A DNA stretch of 36,565 nt, from positions 1-36,565 of the forward strand of contig CAMWXD010000040.1 of NCBI GenBank assembly GCA_947178105.1, given 5' to 3'. Shown here in pieces: positions 14,508 through 23,613 of this stretch; positions within the stretch are counted from its first letter, which is position 1, and every line of letters begins with the position of its first letter. Source of the DNA: an uncultured Eubacterium sp. (GTDB lineage Bacteria > Bacillota > Clostridia > Lachnospirales > Lachnospiraceae). Position numbers and translations under genes: made by a program. The notes below the pieces were generated by a model that saw only the letters and a list, made by a program, of their open reading frames with translations, was not told where the DNA came from and did no database searches.

Positions 14508-15422
14508 TTATTCCAGTTCCTTATAACCGAAATTTTTCAGCATTGTATCACTGTCGCGCCAGTTTTTTCTGACCTTGACCCAGAGCCGCAGGTTCACTTT
14601 TTCCTCCAAAAGCTTTTCCATCTCAAACCTCGCATTCGAGCCGATCTTTTTAAGCATCGCGCCATTTTTTCCGATGATAATGCCTTTGTGGGATTCGCGC
14701 TCACAGATAATCGTAGCCTCAATGTCCATGATCTGTTTTCCGCTGCGCTGCTTCATACGGTCGACCGTGACCGCGATCCCGTGCGGCACCTCTTCCTCCA
14801 AAGCATGTAATGCCTTTTCCCGCACAATCTCGGCAACAATCTGCCTCTGCGGCTGGTCTGTCACCGTATCCTCATCATAAAACATCGGCCCGTATGGCAG
14901 ATATTTGAATACCATATCGACCACATCCGACACATTTTCCCCACGCAGCGCCGATACTGGGATAATCTCTTCAAACTCCCAGATTCGGCGGTACGTATCG
15001 ATAAAATGCAAAAGCTCTTCTTTTTTTGCCACCGTATCAATTTTATTCATCACAAGGAGCACCGGCGCCTGCACCTTTTGCAGAATCTGCACAATATGCC
15101 GTTCCCCTGCGCCGATAAAATCCGTCGGCTCTACCAGCCATAAAATAACGTCTACATCGTGCAGCGTATGCTCCGCCACATTGACCATATATTCGCCCAG
15201 CTTGTTTTTTGCCTTATGGATGCCCGGCGTATCTAAAAATACAATCTGCCCGCGTTCCTTTTCCGTATAGACCGTCTGGATACGGCTGCGCGTCGTCTGC
15301 GGTTTGTTGGATGTGATCGCGATTTTCTGTCCGATGATCCGGTTCATCAGTGTGGATTTCCCTACATTGGGCCTGCCAATGATCGTAGCAAATCCTGATT
15401 TATAGCCTGTGCTGTTATCCAT
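14508..15422 (-). CDS. era: GTPase Era
   Basis: Era is an essential GTPase that binds 16S rRNA near its 3' end and checks 30S assembly. Visible motifs are G1 GRPNVGKST, G2 around SNKPQTTRSRI, G3 DTPGIH and G4 NKID. A C-terminal KH domain contains IIGKNGAMLKKIG. Its 304 residues match the family. ATG 15422 has AAAGGA upstream and lies 14 bases after the M16C peptidase gene, so the two share a transcript. About 150 bases separate era from the YqzL-like gene; I saw no clear terminator there. Confidence 0.97.
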   Translation of the reverse strand: MDNSTGYKSGFATIIGRPNVGKSTLMNRIIGQKIAITSNKPQTTRSRIQTVYTEKERGQIVFLDTPGIHKAKNKLGEYMVNVAEHTLHDVDVILWLVEPTDFIGAGERHIVQILQKVQAPVLLVMNKIDTVAKKEELLHFIDTYRRIWEFEEIIPVSALRGENVSDVVDMVFKYLPYGPMFYDEDTVTDQPQRQIVAEIVREKALHALEEEVPHGIAVTVDRMKQRSGKQIMDIEATIICERESHKGIIIGKNGAMLKKIGSNARFEMEKLLEEKVNLRLWVKVRKNWRDSDTMLKNFGYKELE

Positions 15423-15436
15423 CGTATTCCTTTCTC

Positions 15437-18355
15437 TTAAAACAGGTCTTTCAGTTCCAAAAACAGATCCGCCTCTTTTTCCAGCATCGTCTCATTGCCG
15501 ATCACACAAATATTTTCTTCGGCTAATACGGACGCGATCAAAGGCTCCAATGCGCGTATATCCGCCTGCCCTGCACGTAATACCTCGTCCCGCTCCTTTT
15601 GTATATCCTCCTGTGTCAGATGCGTCAGATAAGCCATCATAGAGCGCATCCCCTTAGCAGACGGATTGAGCGGCGTATCCATCCCGCTGATCGTCCCGAT
15701 CATATACTTTGTCATATCGCGCTCATCTGCGGAAAAATTGTGCAGGTATTTTGGTATGCCGTTAAAGACTTCATTTGACCCTCTCAGGTTCGGGTCACGG
15801 TAAGTGGAAAAATACGTATCCCCATTCCTGCCAAATCCGCTCATGCAGCCATAAGCGCCGCCCCTGACACGGATATTCATCCACAGGTAATCATAATTTA
15901 AGATCACCTTTAACATCCTAAGCGCGCCTGTGTACGCAAACCCATGCTCCCTGAAATTGCCTGCCCTTGATACATACTGCACCTGCGCCGCGTTTTTAAA
16001 GCCTTCGTTTTTCTTTGTGCAGACAAGCTGCGCGCCGGCTTTCTCACAAGCCCCTGTAAACAGTTCTTCCTTTAATGCCGCCATCTCCGGCTCAAACACA
16101 GCCAGCCCCTTGGCATCGCCAGTTAAGCTCGCCACCATATTTTCCGGGCGGAAGATCGTATGAAACAGCTCCCTTAACACTGCCTTTACGGTCTCTTTTT
16201 TATTTTCAAAATCACGCTCTGTCTCTGCCAGTACACGGTACAGCCCGATCCCGCCCGCAAGGTCGCTGAATTTCCCTGTTTCGGAAAAATAAGACATCGC
16301 GCGCAGAGCCGATACCGAATGCCCTGCCTGTATAAACTGCATTTCCACCCGCGATTTTGCCTGCGCGACCACTTCGTACAGGCGCTTGTCATCGTCCAGC
16401 TTCGTCCGGCAGATCATACTCCGCAGCAGCTTCATTGCGGTGCCTGTCTGCGCATACAGCGCTTTAATGCCGACCTCATATTTGAATACCGGCCTGCCGC
16501 CCTCTGCATTGTCTGACGACGCAAGAATATTTACCGAAAATCCGCCTGTATGCAGGTTGATCTCATTTGCCAGGTCTTCATACGTATACTCCTGTGTATC
16601 CATATCACCAAGCACCGCCTTTAACATGCCAAGGTACGGCAGCCATTCCTCTTTGATATCGGACAAATCAAACAGCAGGTGAATATAGTTGATGCCATTG
16701 GAATAAAGATTGTGATGGATGAGCGGAATGCCCTCTACCGATTTCTCTTCATTATAGAGCGGCGCGGCTTCTTTTTTGATATCGTCGCGCGAAAGCATCG
16801 GTATTTTTTCCATATCCTCCTTCGCTGACGGCTCCTGCTGGTATGCTTTTAAATGCGCTGTATCTGCAACCAGCGCCTTAACCTCCTCGCTGCTCAGAGA
16901 ATTTTTGTATGCGGCAAGCTTTTTCGCCAATGCATTTTCCGTCTTTTCATTTAACCCCTTTTCCGGCTCCACCACTACAACTGCCTTATGCATATTCTCC
17001 AGGAAATAAGCCTTAAGCAGCCCTTCAAAATAACCCTGTCCAGCCTGTTCCTTTAACCTTTCAAACAAATCCAGCACTTCCAGATAGACAAACGGCTGCT
17101 TCTCGTCGTACAGCCAGCTATCCAGGCATTGCAGCCCATAAATCAGCCCTTTTGGATAATTGCCAAAATCTGCCTCGCGGAACTTAAACTCACTGCTGTT
17201 AATCCCCGCAAGCAGCGCTTTTTTATTGATCCCTTCGGAAGCAAGCTTGCGCAGCGTCGTTTCAATCAGATTTACAAACTCCTGCTTCTGCGCTGCATTT
17301 GCATTCTTCGCTGTCACGGTAAAGACTGGCTGGTACGTAGAGCTGTCAAAGCCCCCGATAACATCTTTCCCGATCCTGGCATCCAAAAGCGCCTGCTTTA
17401 ACGGCGCCCCCGGCGCATTTAACAGCGCATAATCCAGTATTTCAAACGCAAGCGCCAGCTCTGGCTCCAGCGTTGTCCCGATGACCGCACTGTACGACAG
17501 GTACGTATTGTCCTGTTCGCTTTCCGAGCTTGCAATCGAATATTTCTTTCTTATTTCACCGGGCTTTTCAAACGGCTGCTGAAGCCGGATACTGGAATCC
17601 AGCTCGATCTTGTCATAGTGAGACAAATAAGCCTTGTCCATCCAGTCCAGCTTTTCTGCTGCATCCATATCCCCATAAAGATAAATATAGGAATTGCACG
17701 GATGATAATACCTGCGGTGGAAGTCCAAAAAAGCCTCGTACGTCAAATCCGGGATATACGCCGGGTCGCCGCCGGATTCATTCGCATATGTCGTATCCGG
17801 GAACAGCGCATTCAGCGTCACACGCTCAAGCACATCCTCCGGTGAAGAAAACGCGCCCTTCATCTCATTGTATACGACGCCGTTTAAAGTCAGCGCATCG
17901 TCCTCAGACTCCAGCTCGTAATGCCAGCCCTCCTGTTTGAAAATCTCACTGTATTTGTAAATATTTGGATGCAGCACCGCATCCAGATAGACATGCATCA
18001 GATTTTGAAAATCCTTGTCGTTGCAGCTTGCAACCGGATAGACAGTCTTGTCAGGATAGGTCATTGCATTTAAAAACGTATTCAAAGATCCTTTGACAAG
18101 CTCCACAAACGGGTCTTTCACCGGAAATTCATCGGAGCCGCACAGCACCGAATGCTCTATAATATGCGGCACTCCCGTACTGTCCTCCGCAGGGGTGCGA
18201 AACCCGATGTAAAAGACTTTGTTCTCATCCTCATTTGAAATAACCGTAATCCTTGCGCCGCTTTTTTTATGGCGCAGCAGGCACCCGCCCGAATGAATAT
18301 CAGGCAGCTCTTTTTGTTCTATGATCTCATATGCAGTCAGATCTGATAATTTCAA
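15437..18355 (-). CDS. M16C (presequence-protease-type) metallopeptidase
   Basis: This 972-residue zinc peptidase is of the insulinase/PreP class. The inverted zinc motif HIIEH is at residues 64-68 (in GVPHIIEHSVLCGS), followed by FVELVKGSLNTFLNAMTYPD and the distal Glu region GVVYNEMKGAFSSPEDVL. It has the four-lobed, two-half layout expected at this length; the C-terminal half ends GMRSMMAYLTHLTQED. There is no signal peptide, so it is a cytoplasmic oligopeptidase. The start is TTG 18355 with a perfect AGGAGG 8 bases upstream, and no better ATG is near. It lies 12 bases from the mechanosensitive channel gene and 14 from era. Confidence 0.93.
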   Translation of the reverse strand: MKLSDLTAYEIIEQKELPDIHSGGCLLRHKKSGARITVISNEDENKVFYIGFRTPAEDSTGVPHIIEHSVLCGSDEFPVKDPFVELVKGSLNTFLNAMTYPDKTVYPVASCNDKDFQNLMHVYLDAVLHPNIYKYSEIFKQEGWHYELESEDDALTLNGVVYNEMKGAFSSPEDVLERVTLNALFPDTTYANESGGDPAYIPDLTYEAFLDFHRRYYHPCNSYIYLYGDMDAAEKLDWMDKAYLSHYDKIELDSSIRLQQPFEKPGEIRKKYSIASSESEQDNTYLSYSAVIGTTLEPELALAFEILDYALLNAPGAPLKQALLDARIGKDVIGGFDSSTYQPVFTVTAKNANAAQKQEFVNLIETTLRKLASEGINKKALLAGINSSEFKFREADFGNYPKGLIYGLQCLDSWLYDEKQPFVYLEVLDLFERLKEQAGQGYFEGLLKAYFLENMHKAVVVVEPEKGLNEKTENALAKKLAAYKNSLSSEEVKALVADTAHLKAYQQEPSAKEDMEKIPMLSRDDIKKEAAPLYNEEKSVEGIPLIHHNLYSNGINYIHLLFDLSDIKEEWLPYLGMLKAVLGDMDTQEYTYEDLANEINLHTGGFSVNILASSDNAEGGRPVFKYEVGIKALYAQTGTAMKLLRSMICRTKLDDDKRLYEVVAQAKSRVEMQFIQAGHSVSALRAMSYFSETGKFSDLAGGIGLYRVLAETERDFENKKETVKAVLRELFHTIFRPENMVASLTGDAKGLAVFEPEMAALKEELFTGACEKAGAQLVCTKKNEGFKNAAQVQYVSRAGNFREHGFAYTGALRMLKVILNYDYLWMNIRVRGGAYGCMSGFGRNGDTYFSTYRDPNLRGSNEVFNGIPKYLHNFSADERDMTKYMIGTISGMDTPLNPSAKGMRSMMAYLTHLTQEDIQKERDEVLRAGQADIRALEPLIASVLAEENICVIGNETMLEKEADLFLELKDLF

Positions 18356-18367
18356 ATTTCTTTCCTC

Positions 18368-19318
18368 CTAATTATTCTCTTTATTTTCTGCCGGATTTTC
18401 TAACCAAAAATCCCTTTCTTTCATATGCACGTCCACCTGCGGGAACGGAATCTCCACCCCATGCTCATCAAACGCCAGCTTTACCGCCTCCAGCATATCC
18501 CACTTCGTCTGCCAGTAGTCCTCCGACTTTACCCAAAAACGGCATCCCAGCTCCACACTGCTGTCTGACAATGCAGACACAAAAACGTTGACCGGCTCTT
18601 CCTTTAGCCTGCGCGTTTCTTCCTGGGCAAGCTCCCACAGCAGGCTCTTTGCCAGCTTTAAATCTGCGCTGTAAGCAATGCCTACCACTATATCCACACG
18701 CCTCGTCTGCTGGCCTGTGACGTTGACGATTGCCCCGTCCGCAAGCTTGCCGTTTGGGATCATCACCGTCTGGTTGTCGGCTGTCTGGATTCTCGTATAA
18801 AAAGTCGTGATCTCCTTGACTGTCCCTTCGTGTCCCGTCTCACTTGAAATAATATAGTCATCTACATGGAACGGCCTTAACAAAAGGATCAGCACCCCGC
18901 CTGCAAAATTGGCAAGGCTGCCTTGCAGGGCAAGCCCCAGCGTCAGCCCGGCGGAGCCTAACAAGGCTATCACCGAAGCCGTCGTGATTCCAAACAGGGT
19001 CAGGATCATCAGCCACAAGATCGCATACAGGCTGTATTTGCTTACCGAGTCCAAAAACTGCCGCACGCCGATATCCACATTCCTGCGTTCCAGTGACCTG
19101 CGCAGAAATTTGCGCAAAAAAGAAATCACACGCCTCCCAATCAAATACAGCAGGACTGCCAGCAAAACTTGTACCGCAAAATTTAAAAGATCCGGCACAA
19201 TGCCTTCCAAATACTGCTGGATTACATTTTTATCTACCTTCTGCAAATTTTCCAGGCTTTCTGTAATAATCGACGGTTCCTGTGCTGTAAGAACCAATCG
19301 TTCCTGCGCTGCAAGCAT
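18368..19318 (-). CDS. MscS-family mechanosensitive ion channel
   Basis: This is a 316-residue inner-membrane channel of the small-conductance type that releases solutes under hypo-osmotic stress. After an N-terminal extension there are three hydrophobic helices. The pore helix is glycine/alanine-rich (SVIALLGSAGLTLGLALQGS) and is followed by FAGGVLILLLRPFHVDDYI. The beta domain has GHEGTVKEITTFYTRIQTAD and IPNGKLADGAIVN, the classical MscS signature, and the C-terminal domain is ferredoxin-like. The start at ATG 19318 has GGAGAGG upstream; the longer frame from 19357 lacks a ribosome site. The gene runs into the peptidase gene. Confidence 0.92.
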   Translation of the reverse strand: MLAAQERLVLTAQEPSIITESLENLQKVDKNVIQQYLEGIVPDLLNFAVQVLLAVLLYLIGRRVISFLRKFLRRSLERRNVDIGVRQFLDSVSKYSLYAILWLMILTLFGITTASVIALLGSAGLTLGLALQGSLANFAGGVLILLLRPFHVDDYIISSETGHEGTVKEITTFYTRIQTADNQTVMIPNGKLADGAIVNVTGQQTRRVDIVVGIAYSADLKLAKSLLWELAQEETRRLKEEPVNVFVSALSDSSVELGCRFWVKSEDYWQTKWDMLEAVKLAFDEHGVEIPFPQVDVHMKERDFWLENPAENKENN

Positions 19319-19408
19319 GTTATCCTCTCCTGTTACTGTATCCGCCTTTCCAGGCATTTCCCTGTCTTGGACAATACAATATTTGTTTCACTTCCGCCTG
19401 TTTCTGGC

Positions 19409-20674
19409 TCATGTATCCAATGCATGGATAAACAGCCCGCTGCGCAGCTTCGGCTCAAACCAGGTCGATTTCGGCGGCATTAACAGCCCTGCATCCGCAA
19501 CTGCAAACAGCTCTGAGATATCCGTCGGATACATCGCAAATGCAACTGCACAGTCTTTTTCCACTCTGCGCTCCAGCTCATCCAGCCCGCGGATTCCACC
19601 AATAAAATCAATCCTCGTATCGGTCTTTGGATCCTCGATGCCAAGCACCGGCTTTAGCAAAAGCTCCTGCAACAGAGACACATCCAGGCTTTTGACCGGG
19701 TCAGACGGGATATCTTCTGGACGAATTGTACACAAATACCAGCTTCCGTCCAGGTACATGGTAAAATCCCCTTTTTTGTGCGGCTTTCGCATTGGATCCT
19801 TTTCTTTGCCGGATCCTTTTTCAGACACTTTTTTCAATTCAAAAATATTGCCTGCCTTTTCTAAAAATTGCGCAGCCGAAAGGCCCGCCAGATCCTTCAC
19901 AACGCGGTTGTAGTCCATAATCAGCAGCTCGTCGTCCGGAAATAAGACAGACAGGAAATAGTTAAACGCTTCCTCTCCTGTATAGCCTGGATGCTCCTTT
20001 CTGCGTTTCTGCCCCACTTTTACCGCAGAAGCCGCACGGTGGTGCCCGTCTGCAATGTAAATCGAATGCATCGCGGCGAATGCCTGCCGGATCTGCTGTA
20101 TCTGCGCATCCTCAGAGACCGCAAATACCCGGTGGCGAATGCCGTCCTCTGTTACAAAATCGTACAAAGGCTCCTGCCTTTTTCCATCCGCAACAATCCG
20201 GCGGATCTTCTCATCGGCACGGTAAGCCAAAAAGATCGGGCCAGTCTGGGCATTGCAGGCATCTACATGGCGGATGCGGTCTGTTTCTTTTTCCGCCCGC
20301 GTGTTCTCATGTTTTTTTATCACCTGGTTTTCATAATCATCGATCGAAGCACATGCCACGATGCCCGTCTGCGTCCTGCCGTCCATCGTAAGCTCATAAA
20401 GATAGTAGCAGCGTTTTTCTTCTCTTAGAAACGTCCCGTCCTCCACCTGCTTCCACAGCAGTTCCTGTGCTTTTTGATAGACTTTTTCATCATACATATC
20501 GGTATCGTCTGCAAACTGCGTCTCCGGGCGGTCTATATTTAAAAAAGAATCCCGATTGTGCGCCACTGCCTGTTTTGCTTCTTCCCTGCTGTATACATCA
20601 TATGGCAGCGCTGCAATGCGCGCCGCTTTTTCCCTGCATGGACGGATGCAGAAAAATGGTCTGATCTGTGCCAT
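19409..20674 (-). CDS. DUF1015 family protein
   Basis: This 421-residue cytoplasmic protein belongs to DUF1015, widespread in anaerobic Firmicutes and often next to serA and serC. Recognisable segments are the N-terminus IRPFFCIRPCREKAARIAAL and PYDVYSREEAK, NRDSFLNIDRPE, IYIADGHHRAASA and FIGGIRGLDELE. The conserved DGHHR motif is why it is sometimes linked to phosphatase- or kinase-like roles, but no activity is established. ATG 20674 has GGAGAG upstream and the gene has its own promoter (20718-20746). Here serA and serC are separated from it by a foreign-looking three-gene cassette. Confidence 0.85.
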   Translation of the reverse strand: MAQIRPFFCIRPCREKAARIAALPYDVYSREEAKQAVAHNRDSFLNIDRPETQFADDTDMYDEKVYQKAQELLWKQVEDGTFLREEKRCYYLYELTMDGRTQTGIVACASIDDYENQVIKKHENTRAEKETDRIRHVDACNAQTGPIFLAYRADEKIRRIVADGKRQEPLYDFVTEDGIRHRVFAVSEDAQIQQIRQAFAAMHSIYIADGHHRAASAVKVGQKRRKEHPGYTGEEAFNYFLSVLFPDDELLIMDYNRVVKDLAGLSAAQFLEKAGNIFELKKVSEKGSGKEKDPMRKPHKKGDFTMYLDGSWYLCTIRPEDIPSDPVKSLDVSLLQELLLKPVLGIEDPKTDTRIDFIGGIRGLDELERRVEKDCAVAFAMYPTDISELFAVADAGLLMPPKSTWFEPKLRSGLFIHALDT

Positions 20675-20717
20675 TTGTCTCTCCTTTCGGTCAATTCCCG
20701 TTTTTCCAAGTGTTTCT

Positions 20718-20746
20718 ATTATAGCGTGTCAAAGCGGATACGTCAA
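20718..20746 (-). promoter_or_regulatory. SigmaA promoter of the DUF1015 gene
   Basis: TTGACG (20741-20746), a 17-base spacer and perfect TATAAT (20718-20723), about 45 bases before ATG 20674. It begins directly after the cassette terminator. Confidence 0.75.
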
Positions 20747-20748
20747 AC

Positions 20749-20776
20749 AAAAAAACACCCGTATTCAAACGGATGT
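20749..20776 (-). terminator. Terminator overlapping the end of the cassette
   Basis: The 8-bp stem acatccgt/acgggtgt (one G-U), with loop ttgaat, is followed by seven T residues. The stop codon of the 20765-21469 gene lies inside the hairpin. It ends the three-gene cassette just before the DUF1015 promoter. Confidence 0.8.
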
Positions 20777-21469
20777 TTTTTCTGCTCGTTCCGCCGCCAA
20801 ATGCAACGCCAGCAATGTATACTGTTCAATCTGATACAACTGCAAAGCATACATGAACATATCTAATTTTTCCCCTTTAAGACCTGCCTTTCCTAATCCA
20901 AGCACCATACTCACATTGAAACTGTCAATCTCTTTTTCTTTTGGATATTGTTCCATCCATCCCTTTTTATTTAACGCGCTTCCCAAAGCTGGATTTTCAC
21001 GAAACAGCCGTTCCTTTACTGTCTCAACAACCAGCCCAACACTAAACAAGTAAGCCACTTTATAATTGATAAAAAAATTATTTGCTACCCATTTATTAAA
21101 CTCTACCTTTTTGTATACGTCTTCCCCATATACTTTTTTCTTTTCCCGCAGCAGAACAAGTGCTTGTTGTTCATTAAAGCAAAATACCTTTTCCTTCATA
21201 AGCGCATTACACATAATTGCACCCATTTTTCTTCCGTCAAGCATCTTTTTTTCTGCCTCGTTAAAATAACACTCCCTCTTAAGATCTGTTCGCAAATTCC
21301 GATACGTCTGCTCAAGCGTAGTTTTTAATTTTTCATCCTCACAAATGCGAAGATCACATGCATCATAAAACTGCTTATCACACTCTGCCAGAGCAGCTTC
21401 CCTAGCTTTTTTCACATGCTTCCACATCTGAGCAAAATGCCGGGAATCTGGTTTTTCTCTTCGCTTCAT
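20765..21469 (-). CDS. Soluble helical protein of unknown function, cassette gene 3
   Basis: This 234-residue, highly charged, probably all-helical protein has no signal or membrane segment. Segments include RHFAQMWKHVKKAREAALAE, CEDEKLKTTLEQTYRNLRTD, NEQQALVLLREKKKVYGED and FNVSMVLGLGKAGLKGEKLD. I recognise no domain. Its ATG lies two bases after the stop codon of the small membrane gene, implying tight coupling. With two membrane proteins in the same unit, a cytoplasmic partner or effector role is a reasonable guess only. The block is A+T-richer than the flanking ser genes. Confidence 0.65.
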   Translation of the reverse strand: MKRREKPDSRHFAQMWKHVKKAREAALAECDKQFYDACDLRICEDEKLKTTLEQTYRNLRTDLKRECYFNEAEKKMLDGRKMGAIMCNALMKEKVFCFNEQQALVLLREKKKVYGEDVYKKVEFNKWVANNFFINYKVAYLFSVGLVVETVKERLFRENPALGSALNKKGWMEQYPKEKEIDSFNVSMVLGLGKAGLKGEKLDMFMYALQLYQIEQYTLLALHLAAERAEKTSV

Positions 21470-21471
21470 AA

Positions 21472-21708
21472 CTAAAAATGTCCTCTGTATTCAATACCGT
21501 CTGTTTGCTGATTTTCTTCCAGCAATTTATCCAAGCTGGAAAAAACATCTCCAATCGGCTTATAATTATTACAATTTACAATGAGTGATAGTACTTCATC
21601 TCTCTTTAAGGCAGTATTATAAAATGCCTGCATTTTAATTTTTGCAAAGTAAATGACCAATCCAATAGTAATTATTAAAACCACCAACAATATAAGATTT
21701 ATATACAT
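21472..21708 (-). CDS. Single-helix small membrane protein, cassette gene 2
   Basis: This is a 78-residue protein. Residues 2-22 (YINLILLVVLIITIGLVIYF) form one membrane helix; a short positively charged stretch (AKIKMQAFYNTALKRDE) and an acidic cytoplasmic tail follow. ATG 21708 is preferred over 21738 because AAGGGGTGATAGG directly precedes it. That ribosome site includes the stop codon of the upstream gene, so translation is coupled. The family is unknown. Confidence 0.6.
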   Translation of the reverse strand: MYINLILLVVLIITIGLVIYFAKIKMQAFYNTALKRDEVLSLIVNCNNYKPIGDVFSSLDKLLEENQQTDGIEYRGHF

Positions 21709-21712
21709 CCTA

Positions 21713-22180
21713 TCACCCCTTTTTTCCTGAAATTCCAAGATCCATTTTAGAATCCATTTTCACTTCATATATCATACCCAGTTCCACTACCATTAAAATA
21801 ACGCTTCCTAAAATTACTGCACACAACCCCTGCTCGTTCTTAATAGGATGAAAATTTGATGCCAGCATCACAAATACAGTCATGCCCACCAACGAAAAAA
21901 TATGAAAAAAACGTTTCTTATGCTCGCACTCCGCAAAAAAGCTTTGTAAAAAGCCTGAAAAAACCAACGTTATTGTTGTCGGAACAATCGAATCAGCGCA
22001 CAACTGGATAACTGCCGACCGCCACGTTTCTTTTGGCATATTCCCAATAGATCTCGAACAGATCAGACAGTATACTCCTACAATAATATATGTCGTAAAA
22101 ATAATACTGACATCCTGCGTGACCATAGCAAAAATATCTTTCCATATATGATTATGTACGTGTTTATTTTGTCTATACAT
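21713..22180 (-). CDS. Four-helix membrane protein, cassette gene 1
   Basis: This is a 155-residue protein with four predicted membrane helices. They lie at about residues 23-42 (around IIFTTYIIVGVYCLICS), 60-78 (IVPTTITLVFSGFLQSF), 90-107 (IFSLVGMTVFVMLAS) and 119-137 (LCAVILGSVILMVVELG). ATG 22180 is chosen because the upstream part of the open frame, beginning at TTG 22288, is the promoter itself: the TTG is the first half of a TTGACA box. The ribosome site (GAAAGAAG) is modest. It heads the three-gene cassette. No family is recognised. Confidence 0.6.
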   Translation of the reverse strand: MYRQNKHVHNHIWKDIFAMVTQDVSIIFTTYIIVGVYCLICSRSIGNMPKETWRSAVIQLCADSIVPTTITLVFSGFLQSFFAECEHKKRFFHIFSLVGMTVFVMLASNFHPIKNEQGLCAVILGSVILMVVELGMIYEVKMDSKMDLGISGKKG

Positions 22181-22259
22181 TTGCAATAAACTTCTTTCTA
22201 TCTTATGTATTTTCAAAAAAGGGCGAACAACCCCTATCTCAAGCCTATCTATTATCTTT

Positions 22260-22288
22260 ATATTAACATAGCTTGTCTGGTATGTCAA
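22260..22288 (-). promoter_or_regulatory. Promoter of the three-gene cassette
   Basis: A consensus TTGACA (22283-22288), a 17-base spacer and TAATAT (22260-22265) with TG one base upstream. It gives the cassette expression independent of serA, which is closed off by a terminator at 22362-22402. Confidence 0.7.
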
Positions 22289-22361
22289 ACTATATCCACA
22301 ATCACATATTCTCGCTAGTAATAGTTCAGTTAGGGTGTTACTCCTGCTAAGTCAATAAAAC

Positions 22362-22402
22362 AAAAAAAGACATTTGCCAGTAAACCCGTTACCGCAAATG
22401 CC
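22362..22402 (-). terminator. Terminator of the serC-serA unit
   Basis: The arms ggcatttgc and gcaaatgtc pair over 9 bp with one G-U around a 16-base loop and are followed by a T7 run. It lies about 20 bases after the serA stop codon. Confidence 0.8.
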
Positions 22403-22423
22403 TTTTCCCATATCCTGATTTTA

Positions 22424-23587
22424 TTATTTTACAATACGCACCTTCAGCACGCCGTTCATTGCCTTCATTTTCGCAACAGCTTCTTCTGTCATCGGCGTAT
22501 CCAGGTCAAACATCGAATATGCATAATCCCCTTTGGATTTATTTGTCATATTTGCAATATTAATATCACATTCGCCGAAAATAGAAGTAAACTTGCCGAT
22601 CACGCCTTTGCTGTTTTTATGCAGGACAGCGACACGCCCTTCGGTTGTGCATTCCCCCATATCGCAGTTTGGATAATTTACGGAGTTGCGGATATTGCCG
22701 TTTTCCAGATAGTTGCGGATCTCCTGTGCTGCCATCACCGCGCAGTTGTCCTCGGATTCTTCCGTAGACGCGCCCAGATGCGGCGTTACGACACAGCCAG
22801 CCTTTCCTGCTGTCGTATTGTTCGGGAAATCGGAAATATATTTTTTCAGCCTTCCCTCCGCCAATGCCGCTATCACTGCTTCTTCATCTACAAGCAGGTC
22901 TCTTGCAAAGTTTAAGATCACTGTGGTCGGCTTCATCATTGCAATCGCTTCTTCGTTAATCATCTTTTTTGTTGCATCCAAAAGCGGCACATGGATCGAA
23001 ATATAATCGCACTCACGGTAAATATCCTCTACATTGCGCACATGCTTGACATTGCGAGACAAATTCCATGCCGCATTGACCGAAATATACGGATCGTATC
23101 CATAGACCTCCATATCCAGATGCGTCGCTGCGTTCGCCACACGGATTCCGATTGCGCCCAGCCCGATGATGCCCAGCTTCTTGCCGGCAATCTCGCATCC
23201 GGCATATTCTTTTTTCTGCTTTTCGGTCAGCTTTGCCAGCTCCGGGTTGTCTTTTTCAGACTGTACCCAGTTCACGCCGCCGTTAATATCACGGCTTGCC
23301 ATAAACATGCCTGCAAGCACAAGCTCCTTGACGCCGTTTGCATTTGCGCCTGGTGTATTAAATACGACAATCCCCTGCTGGGCACATTTTTCCAGCGGAA
23401 TATTGTTGACGCCTGCCCCTGCGCGCGCAACGACCTCCAGGCTGTCCGGCAGCTCCATATCATGCATGGACGCAGAACGCACAAGCGCTGCCTGCGCATC
23501 CCCGATCGCATCCACTTTCTGGTAGCCTTCTTCCAATACATCCAATCCCACCTGTGCAATTGGATTCAAACATACATAATGAAACAT
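22424..23587 (-). CDS. serA: D-3-phosphoglycerate dehydrogenase
   Basis: This enzyme performs the first step of serine synthesis: 3-phosphoglycerate to 3-phosphohydroxypyruvate with NAD. The 387 residues hold the substrate-binding domain, a Rossmann domain (KLGIIGLGAIGIRVANAA), the catalytic Arg region (NFARDLLVDEEA) and the His region (VVTPHLGASTEES). A C-terminal ACT domain (VLHKNSKGVIGKFTSIFGE) may bind serine for feedback control. It is a short-type PGDH without the intervening ASB domain. ATG 23587 has GGAGGAG upstream. It lies 26 bases after serC and ends at a strong terminator. Confidence 0.95.
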   Translation of the reverse strand: MFHYVCLNPIAQVGLDVLEEGYQKVDAIGDAQAALVRSASMHDMELPDSLEVVARAGAGVNNIPLEKCAQQGIVVFNTPGANANGVKELVLAGMFMASRDINGGVNWVQSEKDNPELAKLTEKQKKEYAGCEIAGKKLGIIGLGAIGIRVANAATHLDMEVYGYDPYISVNAAWNLSRNVKHVRNVEDIYRECDYISIHVPLLDATKKMINEEAIAMMKPTTVILNFARDLLVDEEAVIAALAEGRLKKYISDFPNNTTAGKAGCVVTPHLGASTEESEDNCAVMAAQEIRNYLENGNIRNSVNYPNCDMGECTTEGRVAVLHKNSKGVIGKFTSIFGECDINIANMTNKSKGDYAYSMFDLDTPMTEEAVAKMKAMNGVLKVRIVK

Positions 23588-23613
23588 TTTCTCTCCTCCA
23601 AAATTCTGCTGCT

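Noticed and set aside
18909..19913. A 334-residue plus-strand open frame
   Set aside because: It spans the antisense strand of two real genes (MscS-like and DUF1015) and crosses the gap between them, with no ribosome site or recognisable motif.
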